Made by a program: the position numbers and the translations under genes | Notes under the pieces: model-generated | Seen by the model: only the letters and a program-made list of their open reading frames with translations | Database searches by the model: none | Told to the model about the DNA's origin: nothing | Shown here: in pieces, positions 1-8,903 of the stretch | Numbering within the stretch: the stretch's first letter is position 1 | Layout of the letters: every line of letters starts with the position of its first letter | Source of the DNA: an uncultured Eisenbergiella sp. | GTDB lineage: Bacteria; Bacillota; Clostridia; Lachnospirales; Lachnospiraceae | Reading direction: 5' to 3' | Assembly (NCBI GenBank): GCA_910585455.1 | Contig: CAJUEL010000001.1 | Coordinates: forward strand, 166,246-230,245 | DNA: 64,000 bases

Positions 1-1668
1 CGCGCCCGTCACCGCTGTCAGATTCTGGGCATAGCAAAGCCTGCCCATGTATCCCAGGTTTTCCCGTTTCTGCCGGTAGTGCACATGTCCTGCCGTCCGG
101 TGAGCGCCCAGCCCGATCACCACCCCCGCATGCTGGATCGTTTTATCGCCATAATAGAGCTTGCCGCCCACCGCGCCCACATCCGGGCGCTGGGCATACA
201 TCAAAAGCTCCTCCATCCAGTTGACCGTGATCACCTGCGTGTCATTGTTCAACAGCAGAATGTAATCTCCTGTTGCGTTGGCAACACCCAGATTGTTGAT
301 TCTGGAATAATGAAATTCCCCTTCATAGGTGACGATCCGGATGCGCGGGTTATTCTTAAGCTCGTCGTAATAGGAAAAAATTTCCTTCGTCTCGCTGTTG
401 TTCTCCACAATGATGATCTCATAATTTTCCCAGGTGGATTTTTCCACGATGGAGGTGACGCACCTGCGCAGGTCCTCCACATGATCCTTATTCGCGATCA
501 CGATGGAAATTTTCGGCTCCCCGATGATTTCATAGGTGATCTTAAAAATCGTCTCAAAGGCCCGGGTGCTGGTGATCGTAAAATGATCGTAGCCGTGCTT
601 TCGCAGATGATCCGCCACCGCTCCCCGCGCCGATTCCACCACATAGGGCTTGGCCTCAATGTTTCCGGCGACGCTGCCCGCATGGGCGCGCCAGTAGTAC
701 AAAAGCTTCGGCACATGCACGATGCACTTCGCCCGGTCCGTCAGCCGCAGGATCATGTCATGATCCTGACTGCCGTCAAATTTCGTCCGAAACAGCTCGC
801 CTCCGTCCAAAAGCTCCCTGGAAAACATGCTGAAATGGCAGATGTAATTATTAGCGCGCAGGTTGTCCACCGCATAATCCGGCTTGAAATGCATCGTGAT
901 CATGTGGTTGATATCGCCGTTTTTGAAGGTCGCCTCATCGCAATACACGAAGTCCGCGTTTTTCTCGTTGACCACCTTCACATATTCGTACAGCAGACCA
1001 GGATGCAGGATATCGTCATGGTCAAACAACCCGATATACTCTCCCGTCGCCATCTTGCAGCACTCATTCGTGTTGCCGGAAATGCCCCCGTTTTTTTCCA
1101 GATGCCGGTACACGATGCGGGAATCCTTCTTTGCCTGCTCCCGGCAGAACTCTCCCACATAGGCGTGCTCCTCATCCGAACCGTCCGCCAGACAGAGCTC
1201 CCAGTTTGCATAGGTCTGCCACTGCACCGATTCCAGCATTTCCCGCAAAAACTGCTCCGGCGTATTCCACAGCGGCACCAGCAGGCTGATTTTGATCATC
1301 CGCTCAAACACCGCCGCTTCCTGCCGCGCCCGTTCCTCCGGCGACGGAAAGCTTGCCGTCCCGTAATGGGTCATCGCCTTTCTTTCCCATCCTTTGTACC
1401 GGATCTTCTCAATCACACCGCTTAAGCTGCCGCAGTTTTTCAGCCTGTCCTTCTGTCGGATCACAAAATGCATGCACTTACGCGCCGGAGCCGAAGCCTT
1501 CCAGACCGGGTTATTCTTGATGCGGTTCAATTTAAAGGTCAGATCATCCACCTGATCCTCCAGCTCGGCCACCCGTCCCGCCAGATAAACCGCCTTATAA
1601 TGCTCCTTCTCGTAAGCGTCCCGATAGTCCTTACCTTCCACCGGCGCGCCCTGTTTCCCATCCTGCAT
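1..1668 (-). CDS. Glycosyltransferase with two GT2 domains (3' end outside the window)
   Basis: The frame is open for 556 codons and runs off the left edge, so the C-terminus is missing. Residues about 27-57 look like a short coiled coil. A first GT2 domain starts near residue 123 (KISLLVPLWNT) and has a DHDD acceptor/metal motif near 212. A second GT2 domain starts near 382 (KISIVIANKDH), with VENNS and LLLNNDT near 470. Tandem GT2 proteins like this make rhamnan or O-antigen-type chains in the cytoplasm. I chose the ATG at 1668 because AAGGAG lies 6 nt upstream; an in-frame ATG at 1683 has its Shine-Dalgarno too close. It follows the next GT2 gene by 45 nt and sits in the ABC-exporter operon. 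Acceptor and sugar are not readable from sequence. Confidence 0.88.
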   Translation of the reverse strand, partial: MQDGKQGAPVEGKDYRDAYEKEHYKAVYLAGRVAELEDQVDDLTFKLNRIKNNPVWKASAPARKCMHFVIRQKDRLKNCGSLSGVIEKIRYKGWERKAMTHYGTASFPSPEERARQEAAVFERMIKISLLVPLWNTPEQFLREMLESVQWQTYANWELCLADGSDEEHAYVGEFCREQAKKDSRIVYRHLEKNGGISGNTNECCKMATGEYIGLFDHDDILHPGLLYEYVKVVNEKNADFVYCDEATFKNGDINHMITMHFKPDYAVDNLRANNYICHFSMFSRELLDGGELFRTKFDGSQDHDMILRLTDRAKCIVHVPKLLYYWRAHAGSVAGNIEAKPYVVESARGAVADHLRKHGYDHFTITSTRAFETIFKITYEIIGEPKISIVIANKDHVEDLRRCVTSIVEKSTWENYEIIIVENNSETKEIFSYYDELKNNPRIRIVTYEGEFHYSRINNLGVANATGDYILLLNNDTQVITVNWMEELLMYAQRPDVGAVGGKLYYGDKTIQHAGVVIGLGAHRTAGHVHYRQKRENLGYMGRLCYAQNLTAVTGA

Positions 1669-1713
1669 CCTTTTCTCCTTCATCTCTCCGCCATGTATCT
1701 CCGTAAAAATTCT

Positions 1714-3717
1714 CTACCTCTGCACCGTCAGGGTTTCGGCGCAAAAGCGGTAGAGCTTTTGCCTGGAGCAGGCGTCCTCCCACAAAAAGCCGATCAGATA
1801 TTCCCCCTCCGGCAGGCTGTCCCGCTCAAAGGTGACACAGACACCCGTCAGCTTCGTATTGATAATGCCGTTTAAATTCGCGTCGATATCCGGCCGGTAC
1901 TGCCGCGCACAGGGCAGCTTCCAGACCTCCCTGCGGTCCGCCTCCTGCGCTACCTCGCTGGAGCCCGCCGCCAGATACCCTTTTTCCACCGGTTTAAGCA
2001 GCAGGGAAAAATCATACCGGCAGTTATCCACCATCAGCGCCCAGGTCCAGCCCTGAATCATCCAGTCGCCTCTACCCGGCTGCCCGGTCCGCCACTTCTG
2101 CATATCTCCCGCAAATTCAATGCCCATCCGCAGCACCTCGTTATGCCACCCGGGCAAAAGCCCGCCCTCTATTTTCTGAGGTTGCCGCTTCTCGACCCGT
2201 TTGTCAAAATCATACCGGCAGCCCGTGAAATATTCCGCATCCAGCACATCGGAAATCAGATACCGGTGATAATAAGGGTCCGTCCCGTAAAGGGAAGGAT
2301 GGAGCTCGTAAAGCATATTCAGCTCATGGTGCAGACGGCGCAGCTTTTCCGTGCTGTCGTCCGCGCCGCGGCTCAAGGACTCATGGTGAACCAGCGTCAC
2401 GTCATTGCGCACCACGTTGACATAGCCCAGATCATACAGATGATAACAAAATTCCACATCGTTAAACGCTACCCTAAGCTTTTCATTGAAGCCGCCCGCT
2501 TCCTCGTAAACGCTCTTTTTCACCAGCAGGCACGCCCCGGTCACCCCCAGCGCATCGAAGGCGAGGCGGTTCTTTTTAAAATAGTATTCGTTGGCATCGG
2601 ACCGAAACTGCAGCTTGTGGGCAGGTCCCAGATGAATGTTGGTAATGCCCGCGTGCTGGATGATTTCGGTGCCCGGATAAATCAGCTTCGCGCCCACCGC
2701 CCCCACATGGGGCAGCACCGCCTTTTCCATCATCCGCTCCAGCCAGTCGTCCTGGGTGATTTCAATATCGTCGTTCAGCAGCAAAATGTAATCGCCGGAC
2801 GCCATGGATACGCCGATGTTGCACATTCTGGAAAAATTAAACTCCATCGGCTCATAGTGATAGCAAAAACGATATTCGGGCATGAGCATATCCCGCATCC
2901 GTTCGATCCGCGCCCGGTTTTCTTCACTGCTGCCATTGTCCACCACGATAATCTCCAGATCCCGGTAGGTGCTGGATTCCAGCACGGAATGGATACAGTT
3001 GGAAAGCACCCGGGGATGATCCTTGCTGGGGATGACGATGGATACCTTTCCGGCAGGGACAAGGGGCCAGCCCCGCCTTTTGTATGCCGCGCGCTTTAAA
3101 TCGTTAAAGCGCGCCTCCTGCCCCCAGACGCTGATTTTTTTCCGATGCAAAAGCACGCTGTCCAGATGCTGGGCACAGCCTGTGATTTCCACCGCTTTCA
3201 GCACAAAATCATAGATATTTCTCTGGAAATCATTCTCTCCCAGCCATTTAACCCGCTCTGCTTCCTCCCGGCGCACCGCAAAAAAGCCGCCGAAATAAAA
3301 ATAAGAAATCAGCGTATCCGGCGACCAGTCCGGCTTCAGCCATGGATTGTGCCGCACGCCCTCTGCATCGATCTCATCTTCATCCGCATAGAGAATGACC
3401 GTTTCCGGATGGCGCGAAAAATAATCCGCCACCAGCGAAAGCTCCCGCGTATCCGGCGCGGCATCCTCCCCATGAAAAACCAGAATATCCGCATTTTTAT
3501 AATGAGAAAAGGAAAAAGTCTCATTGCATTCATTGAAGGCTACGACCTCCAGCCTGAGCTCTTTTCCCTTTAAGGAAAGCCCTTCCCGCTCCTGCGCCTC
3601 CTTTTCCCGTATCCAGCTGTCATAGGAAATGTCCTGCCGGGCGATCTGCTCCCCGTACCATTTATACCGCTTATGCACCAGCTCCTGCTGCAGCCTGTCT
3701 TTTATTTTCGAAACCAA
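1714..3717 (-). CDS. GT2 family glycosyltransferase with degenerate N-terminal GT2 half
   Basis: This 667-residue cytoplasmic glycosyltransferase has a complete GT2 domain from about residue 225 (VSIVIPSKDH, VVDNGSSE near 259, LLLNDDIE near 312, then GGFNE and NDVEFCYHL). Residues about 75-160 look like the back half of a second GT2 domain (YADEDEID and KPDWSPD), suggesting an older two-domain protein with one degraded half. The last ~120 residues are a beta-rich tail shared by polysaccharide enzymes of this type. The start is TTG at 3717: GGAGG lies 8 nt upstream and there is no early Met. It overlaps the preceding gene by 16 nt, which implies translational coupling. It likely extends the polysaccharide exported by the adjacent ABC system. 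Confidence 0.87.
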   Translation of the reverse strand: MVSKIKDRLQQELVHKRYKWYGEQIARQDISYDSWIREKEAQEREGLSLKGKELRLEVVAFNECNETFSFSHYKNADILVFHGEDAAPDTRELSLVADYFSRHPETVILYADEDEIDAEGVRHNPWLKPDWSPDTLISYFYFGGFFAVRREEAERVKWLGENDFQRNIYDFVLKAVEITGCAQHLDSVLLHRKKISVWGQEARFNDLKRAAYKRRGWPLVPAGKVSIVIPSKDHPRVLSNCIHSVLESSTYRDLEIIVVDNGSSEENRARIERMRDMLMPEYRFCYHYEPMEFNFSRMCNIGVSMASGDYILLLNDDIEITQDDWLERMMEKAVLPHVGAVGAKLIYPGTEIIQHAGITNIHLGPAHKLQFRSDANEYYFKKNRLAFDALGVTGACLLVKKSVYEEAGGFNEKLRVAFNDVEFCYHLYDLGYVNVVRNDVTLVHHESLSRGADDSTEKLRRLHHELNMLYELHPSLYGTDPYYHRYLISDVLDAEYFTGCRYDFDKRVEKRQPQKIEGGLLPGWHNEVLRMGIEFAGDMQKWRTGQPGRGDWMIQGWTWALMVDNCRYDFSLLLKPVEKGYLAAGSSEVAQEADRREVWKLPCARQYRPDIDANLNGIINTKLTGVCVTFERDSLPEGEYLIGFLWEDACSRQKLYRFCAETLTVQR

Positions 3718-5903
3718 TGACGCTTCCTCCCTGTTGTCATCTTCGCCCGGATATCCGCCAGCATCTGCGCCGACAGGCGGGCGATCCTCGCCTCTATCAC
3801 CAGCATGCCGCCGGACATCGCCCCGGTCACAACGTCTGTCTTCCCGCCGTCCTCCCGGCCTGCGCTGTCCGGCTGCTCTGTCTGATCCAGTCTGTCAAGG
3901 GCGTCCAGCCGGATGTTGATGTTCGGATCCGCATCCTCAAATAACACGGTCGGCATGCCTGTCCGCGCTGCCGCCTCCTCCCCGTCCTCCAGCACTGTGC
4001 CGTTTGTGACCACCACCTGCCCCAGCTGTTCTCCCGTCAGCCTGCGCCCGCAGTATGTGACCGCCTCCACGCGCACAAGACAGGGCTCCTCTGCGGGATC
4101 CAGGCGGATTCCCGCAGTTTTCTCCCGGCAGATAATTTCCGCCCGGATTTTATCATTGGTCAGATTGCTGTCTTCTATATAATAGGAATGTTCTGCGCTA
4201 TAGCCCTCTCCGAAATCCTCAAACACCTGCATCCGCTTCTGTCCGGTCACCGCAAAATATTCCTGCACGGGAACCGCCTTATTGCCGATCAGGTGGCGGA
4301 TATCCGTCACCGCCATGCGCCTTCTTCCGTCCTTATTTTGCATCACGAACCGCTGAAATTCCGCCTCCCTGCGCTCGATTCCGGCAACGGTTCTTTCATC
4401 CATGCCCAGACGCTCCATCGCCCTTTGCACGATCGGATTGTCCTTCCGTTTCCTGTTTTCCAGTCCGTAGCAGTACAGAGCGCGCTGCGCGATCTCCTCG
4501 GGCAAAATTTCATCCTGTGCCCATTCGTAATCGATCATCGTCCATACATCGCCCTGCACGCAGATATTGGAAAAAATCAGATCGAAATTCTGCTTCTGTC
4601 CGGCAGCGTTCCATTCCAGAATGCTCCGGTAGCGCTCCAGCAGAGCAAAAAAGCCGTCCGCATCCTTTTTTTGCAGGCACCCGTCCAGCAGTTCTTCCAG
4701 CGTCACCGCATTCTCCAGAAATTCCAGCTCCACATAAGCGTTTCCGTCCGCATCCCGCTTTTCCCAAAGCCGGTTCACACGCAGCGTACTGCCCGCAAAC
4801 CGCGCCTCAAAAACGCGGTAATTGAGCGCCAGCGCATGAATGTGCTCCTGCGCCTCTTTCCTGGCCGCGTGCTTACGCACATATTTCTTTCCGGAAAAAT
4901 CCTGTCCGATGTCGGTCCGGATACACAAATGCGCCGCACGGTCATTGGAAAAGCGGCTGTAGAGCGTTTCCGGCGCGGGTCCTGTCACCACGAGATAGGA
5001 ATTGCTGTACAGCGGAAAAAGCCCTTCCCGGATCAGCATGTCAAACACATTTTTTTCATCAAACAAAAGCATCCTGTCCCTGTCGAAATTGCGCAGATTA
5101 TTGGAAAGCTCTCCCACTCTGGGCAGGTAGCCGTCAGAATAGACCATGGTCATAAACTTGTAATCGGGATAAGGGTAGTAAAAACGGTATTCCCGCTCCC
5201 CGCATTCCTGCAAAATCCGTTCCAGCCCGCCCTTTGTGAAGGTGCGCACCACGCCGCCCTCCGGATAATCCTCCAGCCCGGAAAAAAAAGTGCCCAGATG
5301 ATCCTCCCGGCAGCCCGCCCAGTATTTTAAGCCCATCTTATTTTCGATGGCGATGACAACGCGCCCGCCCGGCTTCACATGCTTTTTGATGATATGATAA
5401 AAATCTACAAAGGGCGTATCGCTGTTCATATAGCTCTGGGCATATTCAAATACGCCGATCAGGCATACATAATCATAATCGTTGGAAAGCTCCGGCTCGA
5501 TATCAGAAAAATTGCCCACATGAATCGTGATATTATCGCATTCCCGGTGACGCAGGGCATTGATCGTGCTGCGCTTTTTGGAAAGCTCCACGCAGGTCAC
5601 GCTGCCCGCGCGCCTGGCAAGGCTTCCTGTGATCGCGCCGCAGCCTGCGCCCACCTCCAGCACCTTCATGCTCTTATCCAGGGGAAGCCACTCCACAATA
5701 TTCTCCCGCAGATCGGACAGATGGTACAAAAGCTCCCAGCTGTGACGATCCCGGATCACATCCGGGTACTCCTCTTCTCCCCTGTCCCGCACCACTGCCA
5801 GCAGCTCGTCCTCCGACGCGCCGTCACAGTAAAAATCTTCCCCCGGATAATGGGTAAAATCCAATGTCACATTTCCGATTTTCTCCGTCTTTGCATTCGC
5901 CAT
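3702..5903 (-). CDS. SAM-dependent methyltransferase fused to a kinase-like domain
   Basis: This is a 733-residue multidomain cytoplasmic protein. Residues about 50-250 form a class I methyltransferase with motif I VLEVGAGCGAITG at 81-93, an acidic VELS near 105 and LIGVFEYA near 148. Residues about 330-520 resemble an aminoglycoside/choline-kinase-like fold: FDLIFSN at 440-446 stands where HxDxxxxN is expected, followed by IDYEWA at 457-462. The first catalytic His is absent, so kinase activity is uncertain. The rest is a beta-rich tail. Methyltransferase-kinase proteins cap polysaccharide chains in some ABC-exported O-antigens (WbdD is the well-known case), so a chain-terminating role is plausible. 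That is inference from domain order and the adjacent Wzt-like ATPase. Confidence 0.78.
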   Translation of the reverse strand: MANAKTEKIGNVTLDFTHYPGEDFYCDGASEDELLAVVRDRGEEEYPDVIRDRHSWELLYHLSDLRENIVEWLPLDKSMKVLEVGAGCGAITGSLARRAGSVTCVELSKKRSTINALRHRECDNITIHVGNFSDIEPELSNDYDYVCLIGVFEYAQSYMNSDTPFVDFYHIIKKHVKPGGRVVIAIENKMGLKYWAGCREDHLGTFFSGLEDYPEGGVVRTFTKGGLERILQECGEREYRFYYPYPDYKFMTMVYSDGYLPRVGELSNNLRNFDRDRMLLFDEKNVFDMLIREGLFPLYSNSYLVVTGPAPETLYSRFSNDRAAHLCIRTDIGQDFSGKKYVRKHAARKEAQEHIHALALNYRVFEARFAGSTLRVNRLWEKRDADGNAYVELEFLENAVTLEELLDGCLQKKDADGFFALLERYRSILEWNAAGQKQNFDLIFSNICVQGDVWTMIDYEWAQDEILPEEIAQRALYCYGLENRKRKDNPIVQRAMERLGMDERTVAGIERREAEFQRFVMQNKDGRRRMAVTDIRHLIGNKAVPVQEYFAVTGQKRMQVFEDFGEGYSAEHSYYIEDSNLTNDKIRAEIICREKTAGIRLDPAEEPCLVRVEAVTYCGRRLTGEQLGQVVVTNGTVLEDGEEAAARTGMPTVLFEDADPNINIRLDALDRLDQTEQPDSAGREDGGKTDVVTGAMSGGMLVIEARIARLSAQMLADIRAKMTTGRKRHWFRK

Positions 5904-5905
5904 GT

Positions 5906-7198
5906 TCAGATGTCCTTCACTTCCACGCGGGATTCCATATCAAAATAGCCCACCGTATCCTTGTCGGAAACTACGGTGAGGTTGCATACGTCATAAAGCC
6001 TGTGATACACCACAAAATTGTCCTTTTCGTACCCCGTCACCCCCAGGGAAATCAGATAATCGCCCCCCTGCAGGCGCATTTTCTGCGTGAAGCTGATCTC
6101 CTTGGTCTGCCCCGCGCTCACCCCGTCTAAAAAGCTCTTCTCAACCATCGTATTGGTGCCCGTGATCTCCACACCCTTAATGTTTTTGATGGAAAGGGCA
6201 AAAATCGGCGCCGGCAGATCCCGATGGATTTTCACCTTCATATGCACGGAAAATTCGTCGCCCTTTAAAATCGCCGTAGTCTGTACCCCTTTGGCATCGG
6301 TGAGGAAATAATCCACGATCTCCGCTTCCTTTGAGCCATATTCCAGCGTTTCCGGATTCAGCCCCGCCTGCTGGCGCTTTCGCCGCTCTAAGGCTGCCCG
6401 CACATCCGCATCCGCAGTCAGATCTGGCACATCCTGCCCGCCCTTTGGCGCCTCGTACTGTCCCACCAGCACCTGCTTGTAGGCGTCTATCATTTCCTTC
6501 GGACTGCCCTCCCCGAGCTTGACACCCTGATTTAACAGAACCGCCCGGTCACAGTATTTGCTGATGGCGCTTAAATCATGACTGACAAACAGGATCGTCT
6601 TTCCCTTCTTTTTGAATTCCTCAAATTTGCGATAGCATTTCGCCTGGAAAAACACGTCCCCCACGGAAAGCGCCTCATCCACGATGAGGATTTCCGGATC
6701 GATGTTGATTGCCACAGCGAACGCGAGGCGCACAAACATACCACTGGAGTAGGTTTTTACAGGCTGATACACATAATCGTCAATATCCGCAAAGTTCAGA
6801 ATATCCTGCAGCTTTTCATCGATCTCCTTTTCCGAAAAGCCCAGCATCATCCCGTTTAAATATATATTCTCAATCCCGTTGTATTCCATGTTAAAGCCTG
6901 CGCCCAGCTCCAGAAGCGCGCTGATGCGCCCGTGCACCTCCACCGTGCCCGAGGTCTCATGCAGCACACCGGTGATGATCTTCAAAATCGTGGACTTGCC
7001 GGAGCCGTTCGTACCGATGATGCCCACGCATTCCCCCCGGCGTATGTCCAGACATACGTCCCGCAGCGCATAGTGCTCGGTAAAGCGGGGGCTGCGGGAT
7101 AGTCCCAGCGCCTCTGCGACCCGGTCCCGGTTGCGCTTATATAGCTTGTATACTTTATTCAGGTCCTCCACATGGATGACGAGTTCTCTTTCTTCCAT
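5906..7198 (-). CDS. Polysaccharide ABC exporter, ATP-binding subunit (Wzt/TagH type)
   Basis: The 430-residue protein has an N-terminal ABC ATPase: Walker A GTNGSGKST at 62-70, signature YSSGM at 150-154 and Walker B ILIVDEA at 170-176 with a downstream SHDL. Residues about 260-430 form a C-terminal extension typical of Wzt proteins, where it binds the modified chain end before export. That fits the adjacent methyltransferase/kinase-like protein, a possible chain terminator. The ATG at 7198 follows AAAGGA. It stops 2 nt before the next gene and lies downstream of the permease gene, forming the usual Wzm-Wzt pair at the inner face of the membrane. TagH-type teichoic acid export is the alternative. 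Confidence 0.93.
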   Translation of the reverse strand: MEERELVIHVEDLNKVYKLYKRNRDRVAEALGLSRSPRFTEHYALRDVCLDIRRGECVGIIGTNGSGKSTILKIITGVLHETSGTVEVHGRISALLELGAGFNMEYNGIENIYLNGMMLGFSEKEIDEKLQDILNFADIDDYVYQPVKTYSSGMFVRLAFAVAINIDPEILIVDEALSVGDVFFQAKCYRKFEEFKKKGKTILFVSHDLSAISKYCDRAVLLNQGVKLGEGSPKEMIDAYKQVLVGQYEAPKGGQDVPDLTADADVRAALERRKRQQAGLNPETLEYGSKEAEIVDYFLTDAKGVQTTAILKGDEFSVHMKVKIHRDLPAPIFALSIKNIKGVEITGTNTMVEKSFLDGVSAGQTKEISFTQKMRLQGGDYLISLGVTGYEKDNFVVYHRLYDVCNLTVVSDKDTVGYFDMESRVEVKDI

Positions 7199-7246
7199 AC
7201 CGGTTTCCTTTCGCCGCGTTTCCCTGCCGCACCGCAGCCTTTCCTC

Positions 7247-7276
7247 GTTACTATTCAGACACGTCTGAATAGTAAC
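7247..7276. repeat. Perfect 30-bp palindrome between the exporter genes
   Basis: The two 14-nt arms GTTACTATTCAGAC and GTCTGAATAGTAAC are exact reverse complements around a 2-nt centre. No T-run follows on the minus strand, so it is not a standard terminator. A near copy with matching flank (TAGTAACCTTTCCT) lies at 41386-41415, and it resembles the ends of the long repeats at 24671, 26173 and 35530. Confidence 0.85.
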
Positions 7277-7282
7277 CTTTCC

Positions 7283-8266
7283 TCACATGATATCCGCGAA
7301 ATGTATTTTCAGCTTCTTGTAAATCACCGCGCCCAGAATGAACAGCACCACCGTGATCACCCAGAAATAAACCGTGGAATAAAAATCCTCCCAGAACCAC
7401 TGCTGTCCGTAAATGGCGTTCCGATAGCCCTCCACGATGTACACCAGCGGATTGATCTTTAAAAACATCTGGGTGCGGATGCCCACGCCGTTAATATTCC
7501 ACAGAATCGGCGTCGCCCACATGCCGATCTGCAGGCAGATATTGATGATGGACTGCAGATCCCGGAAAAAAATCACGACGGAACAGGTGGTATAGCTGAT
7601 CGCCAGCACGAACACGAACATGCAGGCGCTGTAATAAAAGACCTGCAGGGTGTAAACCGTCGGATAATAGCCATAAATGCATCCAATCACCAGCGCCACC
7701 ACCACGAAAAAGGCGTGAACAAAGGTCGCAGCAATGATCTTGATGATCGGCAGCACGCTGATCTTGAAAACAACCTTTTTGACCAGATAATTGTATTCCA
7801 GAAGCGCCATAGTAGCGCTGGTGAGCGTCTCCGTAAAATAAAACCAGGGCACCATGCCCGCCGTCAGAAACAGGACGAAGGGGACCTCCCCCGGGGTGGG
7901 CGGACGGCGGTCCGGCATCACCACGTCAAACACCACATAATACATGCCGATCGTGATGACCGGCTGCACCAGCGCCCAGAATGCGCCCATATAGGAACCC
8001 GCATAGCGCTTCTTGAAATCGCTCTTTGCCAGCTTCCAGATCAGCCGCCTGTTCTGATACAGCTCCTTTGGCAGCACCGTAATTTTATCATAAAGGATCG
8101 TAAAAGCGACGATTGCGGCGATGATCAACAGACAGGCGATGATCTTTTTCATCAGCTCGTCCTGCTGGTCCGCCAGCGGATTGTGATACCCGATAATAAC
8201 CGCGCCAAGGATCACCATCAGCACTGTGAAGATGGTGATCCCTGTCTTTTTGCTCATTTTTTTCAT
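7283..8266 (-). CDS. Polysaccharide ABC exporter, permease subunit (Wzm/TagG type)
   Basis: This is a 327-residue integral membrane protein. The first ~60 residues carry two predicted helices (TGITIFTVLMVILGAVII and the stretch from about residue 41), which is longer than a typical Wzm N-terminus. The ABC-2 type core begins near residue 78 with an amphipathic stretch (KLAKSDFKKRYAGSYMGAFW) and about six helices follow. It forms the membrane channel with the ATPase encoded 84 nt downstream. It starts at the ATG at 8266, 1 nt after the rfbC stop, so it is in the same operon as the dTDP-sugar genes. The exported polymer therefore probably contains a dTDP-derived deoxyhexose such as rhamnose. Confidence 0.92.
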   Translation of the reverse strand: MKKMSKKTGITIFTVLMVILGAVIIGYHNPLADQQDELMKKIIACLLIIAAIVAFTILYDKITVLPKELYQNRRLIWKLAKSDFKKRYAGSYMGAFWALVQPVITIGMYYVVFDVVMPDRRPPTPGEVPFVLFLTAGMVPWFYFTETLTSATMALLEYNYLVKKVVFKISVLPIIKIIAATFVHAFFVVVALVIGCIYGYYPTVYTLQVFYYSACMFVFVLAISYTTCSVVIFFRDLQSIINICLQIGMWATPILWNINGVGIRTQMFLKINPLVYIVEGYRNAIYGQQWFWEDFYSTVYFWVITVVLFILGAVIYKKLKIHFADIM

Positions 8267-8267
8267 T

Positions 8268-8822
8268 TTATTTTCCCGTATATTCCAAAAAGCCCGGATG
8301 CTTCTGATCCTTATCCGATAAAATCACCTCTGTGCCCTCCGGGATCGGCCATTCCACACCGATGTCCGGATCGTTCCAGGCGATGCCGCCCTCATCATTC
8401 GGATGATAAAAATCCGAGCACTTGTAGGCGAATTCCGCATAATCGGAAAGCACCAGAAAGCCGTGGGCGAAATTTTTCGGCACAAAAAACTGCTTTTTAT
8501 TCTCTTCGGAGAGCACCACACCATACCACTGTCCGTAGGTGGGAGAGCCCTCGCGCAAATCCACCGCCACGTCAAAGACTTCTCCCTTCAACACGCGCAC
8601 CAGCTTGTCCTGGGGGAAATTGATCTGAAAATGCAGTCCCCGCAAAACGCCCTTCCGGGATGCGGACTGATTGTCCTGCACGAATACCTGATCGATGCCC
8701 GCCGCCTTAAAATCATTGTAATTATAGGATTCCATGAAATAGCCCCTGTTATCCACGCGGACCTCGGGCGTGATCACCTTTAATCCCTCAATATGACATG
8801 TCTCAACCGTAATTTTTCCCAT
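8268..8822 (-). CDS. rfbC: dTDP-4-dehydrorhamnose 3,5-epimerase
   Basis: The 184-residue length matches RmlC. Family features are visible: the opening region ending in VDNRGYFMESYN, the active-site stretch GVLRGLHFQ, DVAVDLREGSPTYG, and the later PKNFAHGFLVLSDYAEFAYKC segment. It converts dTDP-4-keto-6-deoxyglucose to dTDP-4-keto-rhamnose in the cytoplasm. The ATG at 8822 has AAGGAG upstream. It lies between the exporter permease and rfbA/rfbB, so three of the four rhamnose genes are together; the reductase rfbD is not in this window. The product could also feed another dTDP-deoxyhexose if a different reductase is used. Confidence 0.96.
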   Translation of the reverse strand: MGKITVETCHIEGLKVITPEVRVDNRGYFMESYNYNDFKAAGIDQVFVQDNQSASRKGVLRGLHFQINFPQDKLVRVLKGEVFDVAVDLREGSPTYGQWYGVVLSEENKKQFFVPKNFAHGFLVLSDYAEFAYKCSDFYHPNDEGGIAWNDPDIGVEWPIPEGTEVILSDKDQKHPGFLEYTGK

Positions 8823-8834
8823 TTTTATACTCCT

Positions 8835-8887
8835 TGTGCGCTTTAGCGCACATACTAATCAATAGTTTGGAAATTTATTTCCAAACT
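8835..8887. repeat. Two adjacent hairpins between rfbA and rfbC
   Basis: A perfect palindrome (TGTGCGCT-TT-AGCGCACA, 8835-8852) is followed by a second one (AGTTTGGAAAT-TT-ATTTCCAAACT, 8864-8887). Neither has the U-run expected of an intrinsic terminator on the minus strand. They may be mRNA-stabilising or processing structures within the operon, or remnants of a repeat family. Confidence 0.65.
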
Positions 8888-8903
8888 TGATATCCTCTCC
8901 CTC

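Noticed and set aside
79..1425. Long open frame on the plus strand over the first GT2 gene
   Set aside because: It is the reverse-strand shadow of the GT2 gene; no family features and no binding site. The same applies to long plus-strand frames near 2143-3099, 4188-5330, 9884-10564, 11979-12773 and 23496-24674.
7247..7276. Palindrome as a terminator between permease and ATPase genes
   Set aside because: No T-run follows on the minus strand, and both genes must be made together; it is better described as a member of the repeat family.
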